In this document: positions 17,334 to 26,672 of the stretch, piece by piece
Numbering within the stretch: position 1 is the first letter of the stretch
Layout: each line of letters begins with the position of its first letter
Translations under genes and position numbers: made by a program
Notes under the pieces: model-generated
The model's database searches: none
Seen by the model: the letters and a program-made list of their open reading frames with translations, nothing else
What the model was told of the DNA's origin: nothing
Source of the DNA: JBGVSA01 sp049840475
GTDB lineage: Bacteria; Pseudomonadota; Gammaproteobacteria; Burkholderiales; Rhodocyclaceae
Direction of reading: 5' to 3'
Assembly: GCA_049840475.1 (NCBI GenBank)
Contig: JASGKX010000001.1
Span: 1,612,001-1,676,000 of the forward strand
DNA: 64,000 bases

Positions 17334-18332
17334 ATGTCCGCCACGCCCGTCGTCGCCGTCACCAGTGGAGAGCCTGCAGGCATCGGGCCTGAACTGTGCG
17401 CCATGCTTGCCACACGAGAGTGGCCTGCACGACTGGTGGTGTTGGGTGATCGGGCGCTGATCGCTGAGCGTGCCGCCGCCATCGGCCTGCATATCGCTGT
17501 GCGGCCGTATGTCGCGGGCAGCGTGGCGCTGCCGGGCACGCTCGATGTGCTGGATGTGCCGCTTGCGCGCGCCGCGCGCGCCGGGCAGCTCGACGTGGTC
17601 AACGCTCAGTACGTGCTGCAATTGCTCGATCGCGCCATCGATGGTTGCCAGCGTGGGGAGTTTGCAGCCATGGTCACGGCGCCGGTGCAGAAGAGCATCA
17701 TCAATGACGCCGGCATCCCCTTTACTGGCCACACTGAATACCTTGCCGAAAAAACGGGCACCGCTCGCGTGGTCATGATGCTGGCCGGGCAGACCGGACA
17801 GTCGCGCGAATGGTTACGCGTGGCCCTGGCCACGACGCATCTGCCGCTGAAGGACGTGCCGGCAGCCATTACGCAAGAAGAGCTCACGCGCACCCTGCGT
17901 ATCCTGCATGCCGATCTGCGCGACAAATTCGGGCTGGCTTCGCCGCGTATTCTGGTGGCCGGGCTCAACCCGCACGCCGGTGAATCAGGCCATATGGGGC
18001 ACGAAGAGATCGATGTCATCGAGCCAGTGTTGGCAACACTGCGCGGCGAAGGCATGCAGCTCATCGGACCTCTGCCGGCCGACACGTTGTTCACGCCGCA
18101 TCAGCTGTCCCGTGGGGACGCAGTGCTGGCCATGTTCCATGACCAAGGTTTGCCCACGCTGAAGTACGCCACCTTTGGCGGCGGCATCAACGTGACCCTT
18201 GGCCTGCCCATCATCCGTACTTCCGTTGACCACGGCACGGCGCTGGATCTGGCCGGTACTGGCCGGGCCGATCCAGGCAGCCTGTATGTGGCGGTTGACT
18301 GCGCGCTTTCCATGGCGCGCGCCATCCACTGA
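17334..18332 (+). CDS. pdxA: 4-hydroxythreonine-4-phosphate dehydrogenase
   Basis: NAD-dependent enzyme of pyridoxal 5'-phosphate synthesis (DXP-dependent route). It oxidises 4-phosphohydroxy-L-threonine in the cytosol. The 332 residues include VTSGEPAGIGPEL near the start, the substrate/metal segment TGHTEYLAEKTG, GLNPHAGESGHMGHEE, and the metal-binding AMFHDQGLPTLKYATFGGG followed by RTSVDHGTALDLAGTG. It lies 9 bp after surA and 14 bp before the patatin-like gene, so the group is probably one operon. Confidence 0.96.
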   Translation: MSATPVVAVTSGEPAGIGPELCAMLATREWPARLVVLGDRALIAERAAAIGLHIAVRPYVAGSVALPGTLDVLDVPLARAARAGQLDVVNAQYVLQLLDRAIDGCQRGEFAAMVTAPVQKSIINDAGIPFTGHTEYLAEKTGTARVVMMLAGQTGQSREWLRVALATTHLPLKDVPAAITQEELTRTLRILHADLRDKFGLASPRILVAGLNPHAGESGHMGHEEIDVIEPVLATLRGEGMQLIGPLPADTLFTPHQLSRGDAVLAMFHDQGLPTLKYATFGGGINVTLGLPIIRTSVDHGTALDLAGTGRADPGSLYVAVDCALSMARAIH

Positions 18333-18346
18333 GTGATTTCCGTTTC

Positions 18347-19270
18347 ATGAAGCGCCGCGAATTCCTGGGCACTGCCATCGGTGGTGCCGTACTGGCCGCG
18401 TGTACGACAACGCCGCCGCAAGAGACGCCGTCCACGCCGCGTCCCACGACTGCCAGTCCGGCGCCTGTTGCGCCGGTGGTGCCGCCGCGCAAGCCGCGTA
18501 TTGCTCTAGCCTTGGGCGGTGGTGCCGCCCGCGGGTTTGCTCACGTTGGGGTGCTCAAGGCGCTGGAAACCAATGGCATCGTGCCCGACGCCATCGTCGG
18601 CACCAGCGCCGGCAGCGTGGTCGGTTCGCTATACGCAGCGGGCTTTGGCGCGTTCGATCTGCAGAAGCTTGCGCTGCAACTGGATCAGAGTGCCTTTGCC
18701 GATTGGGCGCTATTCGATCGTGGATTCCTCAAAGGCGAAGCGCTCGAACGCTTCATCAACAAGCAGGTCGGCAATAAGCCGATTGAACAGCTCAAGCGCA
18801 AGTTCGCTGCGGTGGCGACCAATTTGTTGACGGGCGAGGCGGTGATCTTCAGCTCGGGCAATGTTGGCGTGGCTGTGCGCGCGTCGAGTTCTGTGCCCGG
18901 CGTGTTCTCGCCTGTTGTCATCGGCGACAAGGAATACGTGGATGGCGGCCTCGTCAGCCCGGTACCGGTGCGCATTGCGCGGCAGATCGGCAACGCCGAC
19001 ATCGTCATCGGGGTGGATATTTCCGGCCGCCCATCGGGCCGCAAGAACCAGGGCAGCATTGACGTGATGCTCGACACCATCGCCATCATGGGCAACCGTA
19101 TCGCCAGCTATGAACTGCGCGACGCCGATGTGGTGATCCAGCCCGACGTGCGCAGCATGTCGCCGAGCAATTTTCAGCTCAAGAACCAGGCCATTCTCGA
19201 AGGAGAGCGTGCAGGCTTTGCGGCCGTGCCACGCATCCGCGAGAAGATTGCCGCGTTCGCGAAGGGGTGA
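18347..19270 (+). CDS. Patatin-like phospholipase, probable Tat-exported lipoprotein
   Basis: 307-residue serine lipase/esterase of the patatin (RssA/NTE) family. The oxyanion region reads GGGAARGFAHVGVL, the nucleophile elbow GTSAGS, and the catalytic Asp lies in DGGLVSP. The N-terminus M-K-R-R-E-F-L-G has a twin-arginine pattern and leads to the lipobox VLAAC with Cys19, then a Pro/Thr-rich linker (about 20-50). This suggests a folded, Tat-exported, lipid-anchored enzyme. It is embedded between pdxA and rsmA, and its stop region abuts rsmA. The natural lipid substrate is unknown. Confidence 0.88.
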   Translation: MKRREFLGTAIGGAVLAACTTTPPQETPSTPRPTTASPAPVAPVVPPRKPRIALALGGGAARGFAHVGVLKALETNGIVPDAIVGTSAGSVVGSLYAAGFGAFDLQKLALQLDQSAFADWALFDRGFLKGEALERFINKQVGNKPIEQLKRKFAAVATNLLTGEAVIFSSGNVGVAVRASSSVPGVFSPVVIGDKEYVDGGLVSPVPVRIARQIGNADIVIGVDISGRPSGRKNQGSIDVMLDTIAIMGNRIASYELRDADVVIQPDVRSMSPSNFQLKNQAILEGERAGFAAVPRIREKIAAFAKG

Positions 19271-19275
19271 CACGG

Positions 19276-20070
19276 ATGCCGCAAGGACATCAGGCTCGCA
19301 AACGTTTTGGTCAGAACTTCCTCGTTGACCTGAACATCATCGGCAAGATCGTTGCCGCCGTCGCGCCCAAGGCTGGGCAGGCTGTCGTTGAGATCGGCCC
19401 GGGGCTCGGTGCACTGACTCGTCCGCTTCTGGCGGCCTGTGGGCATCTGCACGTGGTGGAAATCGATCGCGATCTCATCGCTCGTCTGCACGAGACATAC
19501 ACGCCTGAGCAGATGACCGTACATGAGGGCGACGCGCTCAAGTTCGATTTTGGTGCGCTCGCCGAGCGGGTGAATGGCCCGCTACGGGTCGTTGGAAATC
19601 TGCCGTACAACATTTCCACCCCGCTGTTGTTCCATCTCGCCGAGGCCGCCGATCGCGTACAGGACATGACTTTCATGCTGCAAAAGGAAGTCGTGCAGCG
19701 CATGGTGGGCGAGCCTGGAGAAGAGGCGTATGGGCGTCTGTCGGTCATGCTGCAGTATCGGTTCGAGATGGCCCGCCTGTTCGACGTGCCGCCGGGCGCC
19801 TTCCGGCCCGCACCCAAAGTAGTGTCGTCCATCGTTTACATGCGCCCCAAGCCTGTCGAGGCGCTCACATGTACCGACGAGAAGCTGCTGTCGCGTGTTG
19901 TGACCGCCGCGTTCGGGCAGCGCCGCAAGACGCTCAGAAATACCCTGCGCGACATCGCCAGTGAGTCAGATTTTGCCGACACGGCGATTGATCCGGGCGC
20001 GCGGGGTGAAACCCTTTCAGTAGAAGATTACGTCCGTCTCGCCAATCACTTAGCTGCAACGGTGAGCTAG
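19276..20070 (+). CDS. rsmA: 16S rRNA (adenine1518/1519-N6) dimethyltransferase
   Basis: Also called KsgA. It dimethylates two adjacent adenines in the 3'-terminal hairpin of 16S rRNA during small-subunit maturation. The 264 residues include ARKRFGQNFLVD at the N-terminus, the SAM-binding VEIGPGLGALT, and the catalytic motif NLPYNIST. The ATG at 19276 is preceded by AAGGGG at good distance; a GTG at 19267 overlapping the patatin stop would add three residues. It is the last gene of the lptD-surA-pdxA group. Confidence 0.95.
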   Translation: MPQGHQARKRFGQNFLVDLNIIGKIVAAVAPKAGQAVVEIGPGLGALTRPLLAACGHLHVVEIDRDLIARLHETYTPEQMTVHEGDALKFDFGALAERVNGPLRVVGNLPYNISTPLLFHLAEAADRVQDMTFMLQKEVVQRMVGEPGEEAYGRLSVMLQYRFEMARLFDVPPGAFRPAPKVVSSIVYMRPKPVEALTCTDEKLLSRVVTAAFGQRRKTLRNTLRDIASESDFADTAIDPGARGETLSVEDYVRLANHLAATVS

Positions 20071-20149
20071 GCGAACTTATGGACAGGTGGTCACACTTGC
20101 TCTGAGATGTCTGAGGTAAACTGCTAAATTCGCTGTTTAGCTCAGAATC

Positions 20150-21211
20150 ATGACCATCCTTGTTACTGGCGGCGCCGGGTTTATCGGCGTCAATTTCGTT
20201 CACGACTGGCTGGCTACCTCTGATGAGCCCGTCGTTAACCTCGATGCCCTGACGTACGCGGGCAATCCGGAAAGCTTCGCGTCGCTGAAGGGTGACGCGC
20301 GGCACGTTTTCGTCAAGGGCGACATCTGCGATCGCGAGTTGGTTGACCGCCTGCTTGCCGAACATCGCCCGCGCGCCATCGTGCATTTCGCTGCCGAGAG
20401 CCATGTGGATCGGTCGATCCACGGTCCGGGCGAGTTCATGCGCACCAACGTAACCGGCACGTTCACATTGCTTGAGGCGGCCCGCGCATACTGGAGCGCG
20501 CTCGCAGGTGCTGAGCGTGAGGCATTCCGTTTCCATCATGTCAGCACCGACGAGGTTTACGGTTCGCTGACGGCGGACGCGGCGCCCTTTACCGAGACAC
20601 ATCCGTACGAACCCAATAGTCCGTATTCGGCTAGCAAAGCGGCGTCCGACCATCTCGTGCGCGCCTGGCACCATACCTACGGCCTGCCCGTTACGACGAG
20701 CAATTGCTCGAACAATTACGGCCCGTACCATTTCCCCGAAAAACTGATCCCGCTCATCATCGTCAATGCACTGGCCGGCAAGCCGTTGCCCATCTATGGT
20801 GACGGTCGTCAGGTGCGCGACTGGCTGTACGTGAAGGACCACTGTGCTGCGATTCGCGTGGTGCTGGAGCGTGGCCGTCTGGGCGAAACCTACAACGTCG
20901 GGGGCTGGAACGAGAAGCCCAACATCGACATCGTCAACACGGTCTGCGCGTTGCTCGACGAATTGCGGCCTGACGCTGCCGGCCCGTACAGCCGCCTGAT
21001 CACTTACGTCGTTGACCGTCCTGGGCACGATCGCCGCTACGCCATCGATGCGCGCAAAATCGAACGTGAGCTGGGCTGGCGCCCGGCCGAAACTTTCGAG
21101 ACCGGCATCCGCAAGACGGTGCAGTGGTACCTCGACAATCAGGCGTGGGTCTCCAACGTGCAGACCGGCACCTATCGTGAATGGGTTGAGCGCAATTACG
21201 ACGCGCGCTGA
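20150..21211 (+). CDS. rmlB: dTDP-glucose 4,6-dehydratase
   Basis: Second step of dTDP-L-rhamnose synthesis: converts dTDP-glucose to dTDP-4-keto-6-deoxyglucose with bound NAD. It has 353 residues of the extended SDR fold, with GGAGFIGVNFV at the N-terminus, HFAAESHVDRSI, the catalytic STDEVYG and the YxxxK pair in YSASKAAS. It opens the rmlBACD set 79 bp after rsmA, where an AT-rich stretch (20110-20145) is the likely promoter region. Confidence 0.97.
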   Translation: MTILVTGGAGFIGVNFVHDWLATSDEPVVNLDALTYAGNPESFASLKGDARHVFVKGDICDRELVDRLLAEHRPRAIVHFAAESHVDRSIHGPGEFMRTNVTGTFTLLEAARAYWSALAGAEREAFRFHHVSTDEVYGSLTADAAPFTETHPYEPNSPYSASKAASDHLVRAWHHTYGLPVTTSNCSNNYGPYHFPEKLIPLIIVNALAGKPLPIYGDGRQVRDWLYVKDHCAAIRVVLERGRLGETYNVGGWNEKPNIDIVNTVCALLDELRPDAAGPYSRLITYVVDRPGHDRRYAIDARKIERELGWRPAETFETGIRKTVQWYLDNQAWVSNVQTGTYREWVERNYDAR

Positions 21212-21226
21212 TCAGGCGGACGAATC

Positions 21227-22113
<887 letters not shown>

Positions 22114-22114
<1 letters not shown>

Positions 22115-22662
22115 TGCAGGTAGTTGAAACAGCAATTCCCGAGGTGCTCATCCTTGAGCCCAAGGTGTGGGGTGATGCGCGCGGCTTCTTCATGGAAAGC
22201 TACAACGCCCGTACATTCCAGGAACTGACCGGGTTGTCGGTCAACTTTGTGCAGGACAATCACTCGCGCTCCCAGCGCGGCGTGCTGCGCGGGCTGCACT
22301 ATCAGATCGAGCAGGCGCAGGACAAACTCGTGCGTGTCACTGCCGGCAGCGTGTTCGACGTCGCCGTGGACATGCGCCGCAGCTCGCCGACCTTCGGCAA
22401 GTGGGTGGGTGTGGAGCTGTCCGGTGAAAACCACCGCCAGTTGTGGGTGCCGGCCGGCTTTGCCCATGGGTTCGTGGTGCTCTCCGAGAGCGCTGACTTT
22501 CTCTACAAGACAACCGACTACTACGCGCCACAGTTCGAACGCACGCTGGCGTGGAACGACCCGACCGTGGGTGTCGAGTGGCCCCTCGAAGGCATCGAGC
22601 CGCAACTGTCGCCGAAAGACGTCGCCGGCAAGCCGCTGGGCGAATGCGAGGTGTACGCATGA
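22114..22662 (+). CDS. rmlC: dTDP-4-dehydrorhamnose 3,5-epimerase
   Basis: Third step of dTDP-L-rhamnose synthesis, a cupin-fold epimerase. It has 182 residues, with PKVWGDARGFFMESYN at the N-terminus, FVQDNHSRSQRGVLRGLHYQ carrying the catalytic His, and WVPAGFAHGFVVLSESADFLYKTT. The start shares one base with the rmlA stop, and its own stop overlaps rmlD, so translation is probably coupled through the set. Confidence 0.97.
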
Positions 22663-23549
22663 AGCTGCTCGTCACGGGCGTGACCGGGCAGGTGGGTTTT
22701 GAGCTCGTCCGGTCGTTGCAGCCGCTGGGTGAAGTCATCGCGGCAGACCGCCACATGGCTGATCTGTCGCGGCCCGAGACTCTGGGTGACCTCGTCGATC
22801 GTGTGCGCCCCGATGTCATCGTCAACCCCGCGGCTTACACGGCGGTTGACAAGGCCGAAGACGAAGAAGCCCTTGCCCTGAGCATCAACGGTGGCGCACC
22901 CGGCGCACTGGCTGTCGCCGCCCGGCGTCACAATGCGCTGCTTGTGCACTATTCCACCGACTACGTTTTCGACGGCAGCAAGACTACGCCGTATCTGCCG
23001 GAGGACGCGACCGGGCCGCTTGGGGCTTATGGACGCACCAAGCTCGCGGGCGAGCAGGCGATCGCCGAGGCTGGCGGAGACTGGCTCGTGCTGCGGACTT
23101 CATGGGTGTATGGCGCGCGTGGCAAGAACTTCATGCGCACCATGCTGCGACTGGCGGGCGAACGCGAAGAGCTGCGCGTGGTGGGCGATCAGATCGGCGC
23201 CCCGACGACTGCCCGCTTGATCGCTGACAGCACGGCACAAATCGTGCATGCTGCAACGCGGCAGCGGAAGTCGAGCCAGTTTGAATCGGGCGTCCACCAT
23301 TTGGTGGCTGCAGGCGAGACGAGCTGGCACGGCTTCGCCGAGGCGATCGTTGCGGGTGCGCGCGAGCGTCTTCCGGAATCGGTCCGGGCGCGCAACATCG
23401 TGCCTATCGCCACCGCCGACTACCCGACGCCTGCGCGTCGGCCGAGCAGTTCGCGTTTGTCGACGACCTCGCTCGAAGAGCGCTTCGGCGTCGTCATGCC
23501 GCCCTGGCAAAAAGGGCTGGCGCTGGCGCTGGACGAAACCTTCGGCTGA
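22659..23549 (+). CDS. rmlD: dTDP-4-dehydrorhamnose reductase
   Basis: Last step of dTDP-L-rhamnose synthesis: NAD(P)H reduction at C4. The 296 residues show the SDR loop VTGVTGQVGFEL, NPAAYTAVDKAED, STDYVFDGSK and the YGRTKLAGE catalytic YxxxK. The ATG at 22659 overlaps the rmlC stop by 4 bases. No rhamnosyltransferase lies next to the set, so rhamnose must be used elsewhere in the genome. Confidence 0.96.
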   Translation: MKLLVTGVTGQVGFELVRSLQPLGEVIAADRHMADLSRPETLGDLVDRVRPDVIVNPAAYTAVDKAEDEEALALSINGGAPGALAVAARRHNALLVHYSTDYVFDGSKTTPYLPEDATGPLGAYGRTKLAGEQAIAEAGGDWLVLRTSWVYGARGKNFMRTMLRLAGEREELRVVGDQIGAPTTARLIADSTAQIVHAATRQRKSSQFESGVHHLVAAGETSWHGFAEAIVAGARERLPESVRARNIVPIATADYPTPARRPSSSRLSTTSLEERFGVVMPPWQKGLALALDETFG

Positions 23550-23617
23550 CGCTGCCCTGATCTGGCTGGCACCCGGCAGGGGCGGGCGCCACGCATACCC
23601 TTGCTGGAGTTTTTGCC

Positions 23618-24635
23618 ATGGCATGTATTCTCGTAACCGGCGGCGCCGGCTACATCGGAACCCACACCGCGGTCGAATTGCTGCAATCCGGGCACGACGT
23701 GGTGGTGGTCGACAATCTCTGCAACAGCAAGGCCGAGGCCGTGCGCCGGGTAGAGGAAATCGCCGGGCGCAAGCTGACCGGCTTTCATACGATCGACGTG
23801 CGTGACCGCGCGGCGCTGGCTGAAGTCTTCCGCGCTCATCGCATTGACGCGGTGATCCACTTTGCCGCGCTCAAGGCCGTCGGCGAATCGGTCGCCAAAC
23901 CGCTGGCCTACTACGATAACAATATCGCCGGCACTGTGGCGCTGGCCGAGACCATGGCCGCAGCTGGCGTAAAGACGCTGGTGTTCAGCTCGTCGGCCAC
24001 GGTTTATGGCGATCCGGCGAGTGTGCCGATCCGCGAAGACTTCCCGACCGGGCCGACCAATCCGTACGGCCGTACCAAATGGATGATGGAATACGTGCTG
24101 CGCGACGTTGCCGCCGCCGACCCGGAATGGCGCATTGCGCTGCTGCGGTACTTCAATCCGGTGGGCGCGCATGAGTCGGGCCGCATCGGCGAGGACCCCA
24201 ACGGCCTGCCCAACAACCTGATGCCTTTCGTCACCCAGGTGGCGGTCGGCAAGTTGCCGCGCCTGCGCGTATTCGGCGGTGACTATCCCACGCCAGACGG
24301 CACCGGCATGCGCGACTACATCCACGTGTGCGATCTGGCGGTCGGGCACGTCAAGGCGCTCGACCGACTTGCGCAGCGCCCTGGCGTGTTCGACGGTGAA
24401 CCTCGGTACTGGACAGGGCTACTCGGTGCTGGACGTGGTGCACGCCTTCGAGCGCGCTTCGGGGCGGCAGATTCCCTTCGAGATCGTCGCCCGCCGTGCT
24501 GGCGACATTGCGCAATGCTGGGCTGACCCGGCTATGGCCGAGCAGGAGCTTGGCTGGCGCGCCGAACGCGACCTTGATCGCATGTGTGCAGACTCATGGC
24601 GCTGGCAGAGCGCCAATCCGAACGGCTACAACTGA
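23618..24635 (+). pseudogene. galE: UDP-glucose 4-epimerase, frame interrupted once
   Basis: GalE interconverts UDP-glucose and UDP-galactose. The N-terminal part is intact: GGAGYIGTHTAVELL, the Ser/Thr triad region SSSATVYG, and YxxxK in YGRTK. After residue about 259 the frame reads nonsense to a stop at 24526. The correct C-terminus (V-N-L-G-T-G-Q-G-Y-S through NPNGYN, stop 24635) continues one base out of frame. Removing one G at 24395/24396 restores the GalE consensus VNLGTG, so the lesion is a one-base insertion. As read, the enzyme would lack about 80 C-terminal residues that complete the sugar-nucleotide site. It lies between rmlD and manC. Confidence 0.92.
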
Positions 24636-24650
24636 AGCTGGATTCACCCG

Positions 24651-24671
24651 GCGGCGCAATTCGTGCGCCGC
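24651..24671 (+). terminator. Hairpin after galE
   Basis: An 8-bp perfect stem (24651-24658 with 24664-24671) and 5-base loop begin 16 bp after the galE stop. No T-run follows. Confidence 0.4.
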
Positions 24672-24731
24672 TGCGGAAGGCTGGCAGGTAGACAAACGAA
24701 GGCCCTCGTTCGACGGGGCATTCTTCGCAGA

Positions 24732-24749
24732 CCGCCCGGCACAGGGCGG
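24732..24749 (+). other. Second hairpin in the galE-manC gap
   Basis: A 6-bp stem (24732-24737 with 24744-24749) with a 6-base loop sits in the manC leader, about 50 bp before the ribosome-binding site. Function unknown; it may be leader RNA structure. Confidence 0.3.
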
Positions 24750-24801
24750 CTGACGGCGCGCGTTGCGTGCGCCGGCGCGGTTCCCCCTTCGCAATTCCGA
24801 C

Positions 24802-24811
24802 AGGAGGTGAT
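24802..24811 (+). promoter_or_regulatory. Full-length Shine-Dalgarno sequence of manC
   Basis: AGGAGGTGAT matches the 16S rRNA anti-Shine-Dalgarno over 10 bases, with 6 bases between GGAGG and the manC ATG at 24814. It is far stronger than the sites of neighbouring genes and fixes the manC start. Confidence 0.8.
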
Positions 24812-24813
24812 TC

Positions 24814-26257
24814 ATGTCCCTGCAACCCGTAATTCTGTCCGGTGGCTCCGGCACGCGTCTGTGGCCGGCGTCGCGTGAGCAGTATCCCAAGCAATTGCTG
24901 GCACTGACCGGTGCGCACACGCTGTTGCAAGAGACGGCCCTGCGGCTGTCCGGCTTTGAAGGCGCGGTGGCCGAACCGATCATCGTCACCAACGAGGACT
25001 ACCGCTTCATCATCGCCGAACAACTGCGCCAGATCGGCTGCCCGAGCAGCCGCATCGTGCTCGAACCGGTGGGCCGCAACACCGCGCCCGCCATGGAGCT
25101 GGCCGCGGTCATCGCCGAGCAGGACGGTAACGACCCGGTGCTGCTGGTGATGCCGGCCGACCAGGTGGTGGTCAACGTGGCCGCCTTCCAGCGCGCCATG
25201 CACGAAGGCTACATGCTTGCCCAGAGCGGGGCGCTGGTCACCTTCGGCATCGTCCCGGATCGCGCCGAGACGGGCTACGGCTACATCCGCACCGGCACGC
25301 CGGTGGAGGGTGCTGCCACCGCCCGCGCGCTCTCCGCCTTCGTCGAGAAGCCCAACGCCGAGCGCGCCGAACAATACGTCGCCTCTGGCCACTACCTGTG
25401 GAACAGCGGCATCTTCATGATGCAGGCCAGCGTCTGGCGCCGGGCCCTGGCCACCTTCGCCCCGGCCATCAGCAAGGCCTGTGAAGCGGCGGTCGCACAG
25501 GCCTGCCGTGATGTTCGACTTCGTGCGCGTCGACAAGGCGATCTTCGCCGCCTGCCCGTCGGACTCCATCGACTACGCGGTGATGGAAAAGCTCAACGAG
25601 CACCCCGAACTGGGCCCGGGCATCGTCGTGCCGCTGGCGGCGGGCTGGTCGGATGTCGGTGCGTGGGACGCGCTGTGGCAAGTGGGTGACAAGGACGAAG
25701 CGGGCAACGTCACGCGGGGCGAAGTCATGCTCGAAGATACCCGCGACAGCCTCATCTATGGTCACACCCGGTTGGTGGCGGCCATCGGCGTCAAGGACCT
25801 CGTGGTGGTGGAAACCCCGGACGCCGTGATGGTGGCCGACAAGGCGCGCTCGCAAGAGGTCAAAAAGGTCGTCGCCCGCCTCAAGTCGCAAGGCAAGACG
25901 CTGGCGCAGAACCACCGCAAGGTGTACCGCCCTTGGGGCTGGTACGACTCGATCGACATGGGCTCGCGCTTCCAGGTCAAGCGCATCGTCGTGAATCCGG
26001 GAGCCAAGCTCAGCCTGCAGATGCACCACCACCGCGCCGAGCACTGGATCGTGGTGACGGGCACGGCGGAGGTGACCTGCGGCGACAAGGTGTTCCTGCT
26101 GGGCGAGAACGAGTCGACCTACATTCCGCTGGGCCACACGCACCGCCTGGCCAACCCCGGCAAGGTGCCGCTGGAGATCATCGAAGTGCAGTCCGGCTCG
26201 TATCTGGGTGAGGACGATATCGTGCGCTTCGAAGACACCTACGGCCGTACGGGCTAA
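24814..26257 (+). pseudogene. manC: Mannose-1-phosphate guanylyltransferase/mannose-6-phosphate isomerase, frame interrupted once
   Basis: Bifunctional XanB/AlgA-type enzyme making GDP-mannose: an N-terminal guanylyltransferase (SGGSGTRLWPAS at residues 7-18, FVEKP) and a C-terminal type II phosphomannose isomerase cupin with QMHHHRAEHW. The first frame is intact to residue about 232 and then drifts to a stop at 25689. The remaining sequence (SIDYAVMEK onward to stop 26257) is one base out of frame. One extra T at 25514/25515 explains it: deleting it gives R-D-V-D-F-V-R-V-D-K across the joint. Both catalytic domains are otherwise complete. It is preceded by an unusually strong ribosome-binding site. 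Confidence 0.92.
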
Positions 26258-26272
26258 CGAAGGAGCAATGTC

Positions 26273-26656
26273 ATGAGCGTGCAGCTCGGGCAGGCCCGCA
26301 ATGTTCTGGGTGGTGTGCTGATGGCGTGCAACTATGCCCCATTGACGGGCTTTTACCGCACGGGGTGCTGCGAGACGGACGGCAGCGATCTCGGCCAGCA
26401 CGTGATCTGTGCGCGCATGACAGAGGCATTTTTAGCGTTCAGCCGAGAGCAGGGCAATGATCTGAGCTCACCCAGACCTGAGCTGCGTTTCACGGGGCTC
26501 AAGGCGGGCGACCGCTGGTGCCTGTGTGCTGCGCGTTGGTTGGAGGCCTGGCAGGCAGGCGTAGCGCCACCAGTGGTGCTGACTGCCACGAACGAATCAG
26601 TGCTCGAAATCGTTCCACTGGAGCTGCTCGAAGCCCACGCCGTCGCGGGCTCCTGA
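26273..26656 (+). CDS. DUF2237 family protein
   Basis: 127-residue cytoplasmic protein of the DUF2237 family, recognised from N-V-L-G-G-V-L, PLTGFYRTGCCET, DLGQHVICARMTEAFLAFS, GNDLSSP, FTGLKAGDRWCLCAARW and APPVVLTATNESVLE. Several conserved cysteines (about 19, 32, 33, 46, 82, 84) suggest metal binding or redox chemistry, but no function is established. AGGAG lies 8 bp upstream of the ATG. It starts 16 bp after manC and ends 16 bp from the convergent GGDEF-EAL gene. Confidence 0.9.
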   Translation: MSVQLGQARNVLGGVLMACNYAPLTGFYRTGCCETDGSDLGQHVICARMTEAFLAFSREQGNDLSSPRPELRFTGLKAGDRWCLCAARWLEAWQAGVAPPVVLTATNESVLEIVPLELLEAHAVAGS

Positions 26657-26672
26657 GTCTAGGGGCGCGGGC

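Noticed and set aside
15909..17732. 607-codon open frame antisense to surA and pdxA
   Set aside because: It spans two well-supported genes on the other strand and has no family features.
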